A stretch of 64,000 bases of DNA from Magallana angulata. Lineage: Eukaryota; Mollusca; Bivalvia; Ostreida; Ostreidae. Below, in pieces: positions 57,254-64,000 of this stretch. The stretch covers positions 38,370,801 through 38,434,800 of the forward strand of contig NC_069111.1 of assembly GCF_025612915.1 (NCBI RefSeq), written 5' to 3'. The stretch's first letter is position 1; each line of letters begins with the position of its first letter. Position numbers and translations under genes: made by a program. A model generated the notes under the pieces. It was not told the origin of the DNA. It did no database searches and saw nothing but the letters and a program-made list of their open reading frames with translations.

Positions 57254-57410
57254 TTTGATAATTCATTCGGGATATGAAGGTAGCGACATTGCAGAAAGAA
57301 TACATAACCGGCGTTAGCGGGTTATGTAATTTTAACGAGGGTTATGTAATTTTTTTCTGCAATAATCGCTACCTTCATAACCCGCATGAATCATCAAAGG
57401 AAGCATTTTA
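57254..57410. mobile_element. Palindromic MITE (GCGGGTTATGAAGGTAGCG family), copy B
   Basis: Left end TGATAATTCATTCGGGATAT-GAAGGTAGCGACATTGCAG; right end CTGCAATAATCGCTACCTTC-ATAACCCGCATGAATCATCAA. Central part has further inverted ATTACATAACC words. Confidence 0.75.
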
Positions 57411-59284
57411 ATGTGTATATTACAATGTGTAAATCTTTGTTTTAACTACTTCTTTATTTTGAAATCTGTAGGAGGAGTTATCCGTACAATGAGGGTACCT
57501 TTTTGGCAGCCGCCCGCCCGACATTTTCGCTATTTTAATGACCGGATTTTTCCTTTGGAAAACCCGGTTAATGAATGTTGTTTTGTACGCGAAAATAATT
57601 TTTTCAAATATCCTTGTGACAAAACAGCTGCTTCGTTGAATTAATGAGAATCAAGGGTCTGAATATTGCTGAACAAAGTAGACCGTCCAAAGCGGAAACA
57701 ACTCTCCAGTTCTAACCTGATAATGAAAATCTTACAAGTAAAGATGTTACTGTGACTTTTATTGATAACAGAATTTGTGGAGTAAAATTAATGCTGAAAA
57801 TTAAGCCAAGGAACATATACATCTTCTACTATTATAAAAATGTGGTCTGAAAATCAACATGTTGAGTGAAATGGTAGAAAACGATAAATGGAGAATTAGA
57901 AGAAAAAATCTGGTAAGAATTATTTACAACCAAACACTGAAGTCCAAACATATCATCTTACTTATGCTAAAGTTTTTAAATTTTCTTATCAATCAAAAAA
58001 TGAGAATAATGTTTGCTTCTATACAAATTGAAACAAATTTACTGGCAAGCTTTTTATAAGAAGAAAATCTTTTACATTTCTAAGAGCAGAATAACTCATA
58101 AATGTACATCTAGCCATTCTAATGTATTAAAGTTTAAAACACACAAGCAAGCCTGTTGCTATCCTTCTATTAAAGAAAAAAATGTTACAATTTCACAACA
58201 GCAGAAAAGCTCCGTAAAATGATAGTACAAAATGAAAATGTACCATCAAGTAAAGATTCAGTTCCAAACAAATATTAATACCCGTTTAATGTCAAAGTTC
58301 ACAATTCATTATGTGTAAGCACACATTTAAATTATGCAAGAAAAAAATGACCTTTTACATGAACATTTGGCACTTTGAAAAATAAATCATAACAGCTTTT
58401 AGTGATATTCTTCTGAAAATAAAAGTGAAAAATTGACAAACTTTGAATTCCCTGAAATTGTTTTAGTTACCCAATCAAGTTTCTGTAGATGATAGAAACT
58501 TGATGACGTGATGAGAAGCTAAAATGTATCTTTTAAACATGCACCAAAGACAGAGGTAGACACAAAGGTTAAAGGGAAAAATTGAGTTCCAAAAAAGAGT
58601 TCCCACTTGTTCACAAACTACCCACCTACTGATGAACATACAGGTGAGTAATATGCATCATTACACAGGTATATATATACTTATCACCTGAGACCAACCA
58701 AAGAGGTGTGCTTATCCAACATGTTGCCCCATATGTACTTTATCCTTTCCATGGGGGCACTACTTAATGATACAACAAACGTCTGAGAAACAGAAAGAGA
58801 CATCATAAACATGAAAATGGCCTAAGAATAAAGCACTATTTTATTCCTACATGTACATGTAAATATCTTCAATACCTAAGTTTTCAAACTAATTTTTTCA
58901 AATATTAATATTAGCCAGGCCTTGATTTAGACCTGAAGAACCTCACAGTCAATGGCTAGCTTGATGAAATATTGCTCTCTGGTTTCTTTTTGTTTTTTTT
59001 TTTGGCAATATTTGCAATTACACATGTATTATTTAAAAGACTAGAAAAACTTGATTTTTATGACTACAGCAAGTACATGTAGGTGTCCTTGCTAAAAACA
59101 TACAACTCAAACAGAATGACACTGTTCTAAGTTTCTTCAAAAACATACCTAAATAGAGCATAAAAAATATGCTGTATATCAATTTCAGGAAATAAAAAAT
59201 ATTTCTAAAATTTTAAATGAATTACTAGTGTATGTATATCCCTTAAGAAGTTTACAAAAAAATCTTTTATATAACAGCGCCGCC

Positions 59285-59316
<32 letters not shown>

Positions 59317-61346
59317 AAAAAAATGTACACCGTACATGAAAAGGAAAAAAAAAATAAGTGAAAAAAGAGGATTGAAAGCACTACAGATATAAAATAGCTG
59401 ATGTATCACTCCAGAATTCTATTCAGAGTGTTGCCTACAATATTAAAAAGCTCACTATCAAATAAACACAGCCATGAAGATATTGAGCTAACAAATAAAC
59501 GCCATGTATGTAATTCAAGCACTCTAAACAGCACAAAATAATAACAGAAGACTAATGACATAGACTATAACGTATAAAATTCTTTAAAAATAAAATGGGC
59601 TACACAGACATGTAGTTTTTTTTTATAAAATAAAACAAGTGATTTCTCTCTATACTATACAATATATGGCACAGTTAAAGGTTGTCAGTCCCTCACTTCC
59701 TGATTTGGCATCAATCAAAAATAGAAACAATTTCAATGTGTCTACTTAATTGTGCTTTACAACCAATCGGTATCATTGTAACATCTACATACAGATCCAT
59801 CTATTGTTTAAGGTTGGTTTTTTTTTTGCACATAACGGATCTAAAAGTTCTATAAACTCAGTCCACTTCATGGCAAAAAAATTAGTATTTGAACTATGTC
59901 ACAAAAAATGTCTTGCTAGAAAGAAACTTTTGTTTTCAATATTTGTATTAACTTTAAAATTTTAACATTGCAATTTCTAATGGTTAAATCATTAAAAAAA
60001 ACATCAGTTGATCTAATCATGAAAATCAATTCTTAAAAGTATCTTTAAGTTCAGTAAAAAGCTATCACTGTTTTAGTTGAATTGGAAACAAAAAATCCAA
60101 GAGATTTGCAAACACCGGCAGTTTCCATTTCACTGATAACAAACTATGTAGAAACCTGGATAAAATCTACTTGAGCATAAAAAATGAAAATTAGTTGATT
60201 TCTAATGATATGAAAACCTTGGTATCTAAAGAATATTGATCTTTGAAAGTTCAAAAATATTCCCTTAAAGCACCTTCATAATAGCTGAACTAAGCTCTGA
60301 ATCTGTGAATGTTTAATTGCTTAAAAATAAAACAATTTGATCCGTGATTTGCAAGAGACACTTTTTGCCTAAACAATAACATATCAATACAAACTCCACA
60401 TTGTATACAAGAAAATATGGAATAAAAGCATATGGATAATATGCATAATGACACATTTAATATGACAAAGACAGTCAAGTAAAAAACTGGCCATGTACTG
60501 TTGGTTCAAAATAAAATCTGAATGAACAGTAACACACACTAATTTCACAAAAAAAACTAAACAAAAAATACTGTTAAGTAAATTTAACATGCATTGAGGA
60601 CATTATGGAAGATATCAAAGAGGCAAGAAAAAAAAAAACAGCTAAAAAAACCATCATGACAATTATTTTTGTCCACTAATTTTTCATATATTTGAAGTTT
60701 ATCACCAATATATTAAATCAAATCAAGGCAAATTAGAAATATATGTGAATTAAAAACTTTAAAATACATGTAAATTTATGTATGGTATCTTATTGTAAAA
60801 CAATAGCAAGGCTTAAATAAAAGAACTAGCTAGCCGTCTATGTGGTTTTGATAAATTTGCATCAAGCACTAAAATAAATTTGTTATTTGCAATCATGCAA
60901 AATATAAAGAATTAAAATAAACCCCAATGATATATACATAAAATGTATATATCTTAATGAACATGTTACTAAGAAACCCTGCCAAATTTGACCCAGACAT
61001 TTATGAGGGTTTATATATACATGTCATGGTTTTTTAAGTTTAAAGTTTCAAAGTTTTACTGACCAACTTACTGGTGTAAAGCAATCTGAAATTCTTTTTT
61101 CTTACAAAGGGATGCAAGCAATGAGCAACAGTATTTTTACATTGTTTAAAAAAACCAAACAATCTAAAAGTAGTGTAGAACGTTTTTCAGTACATAATAA
61201 AAGTCATGAATATTGGGCAAAACTTAATAATCAATTGCTAAACAGAGGCCAAGTCTTCCGGTAAAAAAAAAATACAACACAAAATTGATTTTTAAAAACA
61301 TAAACAGAAAATGATGAAAATCTCCCCGAGAAAGTTGAACATGGTA
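57411..61346. other. Likely 3' flank/3' UTR of the nuclear-receptor gene and intergenic DNA
   Basis: A-rich on the plus strand throughout, which would be T-rich in the minus-strand transcript. No coding exon recognised. A 29-base poly-C run lies at 59286-59314. How far the 3' UTR of the receptor gene reaches is not visible. Confidence 0.35.
59286..59314. repeat. Poly-C run
   Basis: 29 C in a row followed by an A run. Frames across it (poly-Gly on the minus strand) are artefacts. Confidence 0.9.
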
Positions 61347-63410
61347 TTACATGTCTTCTTCATGTTTGCTTATGTCATAAATTTCTGAAAACAAGGGAGG
61401 TAACCTCACTCGGTTCCACTGAGCTCGGTACCACTCCAGAATCTCGTCATGTTGTACTCCCAGAGTCCTTAGCTGTGGAAGTTTCACAATCGTAGTTCCA
61501 AATAAGTTCTCCTCTGTGGAGTGATTGCGAAGGATCTGCAGCTTTAAGGCTTCTATCAAACGGTCCTGGATGGTTTCTACTGCTTTGGGATTCTCCAACC
61601 CCTTGCGATCTTGTAAAGAAAAATTAATAATCAAAACAGATTGGTATTTTAAAAATTTCATAATCAATAAATCCCTATCTTTCTTTTTTTGAAATCAAAA
61701 TTTCTTTGAACTTTGCTAATTCCAAAAATTCATTAAAAAAAAATCTGTAAAATTTAATTCACAATTACTTCCCTTCATACTGTCTAATTTTATAAGAAAT
61801 TGTTACCATTACTTAGTCATTTTTCAGAAAGGTAAAAACTGAATACAAACCTGGTGTAGCTAAAACTATGGCACAAAAGAGACCTATTTCTGTATCATTT
61901 AAATTAAGCTGGTTCAAACTCTGAGCAAGGTCAAACATACAGCTTACAAAATCAGGCTGAAATGAGAAAAGAAAACAAAATATCAATAAGTATAAATAAG
62001 CAGTTTTCTAAGAACTTCATTCTAATTTAGGTTTAAAATAATGTTTAATAAGTGAATAATAATTGTTGTAAATTCACTCTTTCAACCCAACCAAGAAAAG
62101 ACTAAAAGTTGAGAAGGGAACATTCACTGTACGTTCATAAAATAACAAATATGGTACACAGTACTGCTAAAGGTGATTATCCCAATGGTTTTATAATGAC
62201 TAAAGCATATACCTGCCATAAACATGTTGTCAATGTTCTTTTCAAAAAAAAAGAAAACAAGGAAAATGAACCAATAACAAAGTGCTGTTGCCAACAAAAA
62301 TGCTGCATTTAACATGTTTAATTAAAGGCGCATGGTCCAATTTTTAGTGAAATTCATTTTTCTGTTTTTAATTTTAACAATGTTTCAGTAAGGCATTTTT
62401 TTTGTCAACCAAAATATGAATGTCAGTCGACATTTGAGTAATAGGTGAGATACAAAGCTCACCATTTTTTGTTATGTACCGTATTCAAAACTCAGGTCAT
62501 GTTTTTTTTTACATTTCCAGGTTTAGACCAAAAATGAATGTGACAAATGCTAAAAATTGTATATCTATGTTCAAAATGAATTAGCAGAGACAAAAATCAG
62601 CTTGAAAAAGGTTTTTTAAAAGTATATTGAACCAATGTAAACAAAAACATGAAAGAATAGTGAGCTCTGTATCTTGCTTGAAACTCTACGAATGACACTC
62701 AAATTTTGGTTGATTAGATACTGTAAACCAGCTTTTATTCGCGATGACTTTATTTCGCGATTTACTTCCGATAGACTGGTTCGAGACGACTAATATTTGC
62801 GACCAACCCTTATCCAGACTCGTATATTGTTAAAACAACCATATGACAACGAAAGGTTTGTGGCAAGAAATATTCGTGATGACGATGTCCTCACAAAAAT
62901 TTCTCGACCACAAATATAAGTTGGCTTACAGTGTACATTGTAAAATACAAAAATTATAGAAAAATAAAATTTGACCAAAATCATGACTCCCTGTAAAAGA
63001 GAAATATGTGATTTTTAAAAATTATTACTGATCTTGACCTGTACATACACTAATCCTGTTTAAATTTTGTATGATTAAGTTTATATTGTAGGCATGCAGA
63101 AAAAGAGATACTAGTAGATGGCATGACAGACCAAAAGTCAATCTGCCCTCAACCTTCTACCATAGGAGCACAAAAAGACACCAAATGGAGGGCAGATTTT
63201 CTAAAAAAATTAGACATCAGCAGTTCTCTTGAGGCCTTAAACTTACTGAGAAAACAACCCCTAATTCCTCCTTTTGTATAATGCTTCCATCTTCGAAAGT
63301 TAAACAGCCCTCTGCTTTGTTAAACATCCGCGCCATCCTCATCAGCCAAACTTCGAAGAAACCACACTTGATCAAAATCAGTTGATCGTCTTGGTTCAGC
63401 TCAGGAAACC
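61347..63410 (-). CDS. Nuclear hormone receptor ligand-binding domain, NR1-type (3' exons)
   Basis: Three exons join in phase: 63247-63410, 61851-61956 and 61347-61609, giving 177 residues up to the stop; the DNA-binding domain and the start lie beyond the right edge of the window. Exon 1 carries the signature of helices 3-5 (GFPELNQDDQLILIKCG, then FFEVWLMRMARMF and LTFEDG). Exon 2 carries helices 7-8 (LNLNDTEIGLFCAIVLATP). Exon 3 carries helices 9-12 (DRKGLENPKAVETIQDRLIE, LPQLRTLGVQHDEIL) and ends with the activation helix LPPLFSEIYDI near the C-terminus. The AF-2 helix is intact, so ligand- or coactivator-dependent activation is possible. The pattern fits the NR1 group (E78/E75/LXR/PPAR relatives); E78-like is my best guess but not certain. 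It acts in the nucleus as a DNA-binding transcription factor. Confidence 0.8.
62322..62995. mobile_element. MITE, family 2, copy 3, with a nested second MITE
   Basis: Left end TTAAAGGCGCATGGTCCAAT, collinear with 16978-17461 up to TTTTGGTTGATTAGAT at 62718, then interrupted by another element (62720-62932), then continuing GTACATTGTAAAATAC to ATTTGACCAAAATCATGAC. Lies in the intron between the first and second visible exons of the nuclear-receptor gene. Confidence 0.7.
62720..62932. mobile_element. Nested MITE with ACTGTAARCCA ends
   Basis: ACTGTAAACCAGCTTTTATT at the left and AATATAAGTTGGCTTACAGT at the right are imperfect inverses. 213 bp, with further inverted words TTCGCGA/TCGTGA-like. 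It interrupts the family-2 copy and is therefore the younger insertion. Confidence 0.75.
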
Positions 63411-64000
63411 CTGCTCAACATATCAAATACATATGTATAAATACATGTACCTGGTAGTCAGTACCATTTGTTTTGGAGGAGTTCATTAGTACATGTATGA
63501 AGGTACAGTAATTTTCCATGTTAATGAAAAACATGTACATACAAAAAATGAAATTTGCCATAACACACTGTATATTACTTCCTATTCTCATACATATATC
63601 CATCCTTTAAAGGGTGAGTCTTGGCTATGTAATCAATCACTCCATTTCACCTTATTTTGTAAAACCTTCAGTACAGCCCCATTAGAAATATGCTATCACA
63701 TAATGCCATCTACACTTCACTGTTCTTGAGAAACAGGTGGACTATTATACTGAGTTATTATACATGTACTTTGCTTGTCAAATGTGAAAATTTTTAAAAT
63801 GCATTACTGGCTATCATGTTAGTTCAAGGTCCTCATTTCAAAAAATGACTAATATATAAACCTGTTTTAATGATTAAATAGAAACGTTATAAATATATTT
63901 AAAAAATGTTTATTTTAAAACCCCCCCTTCCCCTCCAGAATTTTTACTTCAGATACATTCAGTAGTATAGATCTTTAATTCAATACCCCCCCCCCCCCCC
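63411..64000. other. Intron of the nuclear-receptor gene up to the window edge
   Basis: Starts at the acceptor TATGTTGAGCAG (minus strand, 63411-63422). No further exon found before the edge. Ends in a poly-C run from 63986 that touches the window border. Confidence 0.5.

Larger units (their letters stand above)
56647..57499. repeat. Inverted repeat pair enclosing 850 bp
   Basis: GGGTTCCCCTATTGTACGGA-TAACTCCT at 56647-56674 is the inverse of GGAGGAGTTATCCGTACAAT-GAGGGTACC at 57471-57499. It may mark the ends of an old transposon into which copy B of the palindromic MITE (57254-57410) inserted. Confidence 0.5.

Noticed and set aside
57015-57317. 100-codon open frame with an internal repeat
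   Set aside because: The repeat is a 50-bp tandem DNA duplication and the frame ends inside a MITE; no conserved features.
1-64000. CRISPR arrays, operons, phage or bacterial-type systems
   Set aside because: No spacer/repeat arrays and no bacterial gene organisation; the window is eukaryotic throughout.
1-64000. Endogenous retrovirus, LTR element or Polinton
   Set aside because: No gag, protease, integrase, capsid or envelope-like frames and no long terminal repeats were recognised; only LINE tails and short DNA elements.

Overview
The window reads as nuclear DNA of a bivalve mollusc, most likely an oyster-type genome. The DNA is AT-rich, with GT-AG introns, long (GA)n/(CT)n and (TA)n microsatellites, poly-G/poly-C runs, many short palindromic transposon remnants, and members of gene families that are expanded in bivalves (aerolysin-like pore formers, B-box/beta-propeller proteins, Cys-loop receptors, orphan class A GPCRs). 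Species assignment is inference.

Layout from left to right. At 0.2-0.6 kb is the eroded 3' end of a LINE. At 1.3-5 kb are short inverted-repeat elements. At 6.4-8.55 kb (+) is an intact aerolysin-fold pore-former gene with a TATA box, heat-shock-element-like palindromes and a probable non-coding first exon; related ~270-bp repeats flank its coding exon. At 10.1-15.76 kb (-) is a 13-coding-exon gene that I could assemble completely by splice sites and phase. It encodes an 826-residue single-pass receptor (signal peptide, Ig, four FN3 domains, transmembrane helix, tyrosine-rich tail) that looks like a gp130/Domeless-type class I cytokine receptor. At 20.8-22.2 kb (-) is an intronless class A GPCR. 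At 25.2-26.8 kb are weak candidate exons of unrecognised genes. At 32.5-33.0 kb is a LINE 3' end (-). At 34.0-35.3 kb (+) is an intronless nicotinic-type Cys-loop receptor subunit. At 39.9-44.5 kb (-) are three coding exons that join in phase into a 1168-residue protein with an RS-repeat region, basic coiled coils and a C-terminal PP1-docking-like motif; a candidate 5' exon lies at 49.4 kb. At 50.6-51.84 kb (+) is a two-exon 274-residue protein. At 53.0-54.2 kb (-) is a B-box/NHL-type protein, tail-to-tail with it. At 61.3-63.4 kb (-) are the last three exons of a nuclear-receptor ligand-binding domain of NR1 type; the gene runs off the right edge.

The genes look like unrelated neighbours, not an operon-like system. 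Several belong to sensing and defence (pore former, cytokine-receptor-like protein, GPCR, ion channel, B-box protein, nuclear receptor). The intergenic and intronic DNA is dominated by non-autonomous inverted-repeat elements. Four families have TTAA at their ends and TTAAGG/TTAAAG termini, which suggests piggyBac-type mobilisation; one of these carries a tRNA-like segment. I did not find a convincing novel multi-gene system. The strongest new observations are the cytokine-receptor-like gene with its repeated tyrosine motifs, the RS/coiled-coil protein, and the tRNA-bearing TTAA element.
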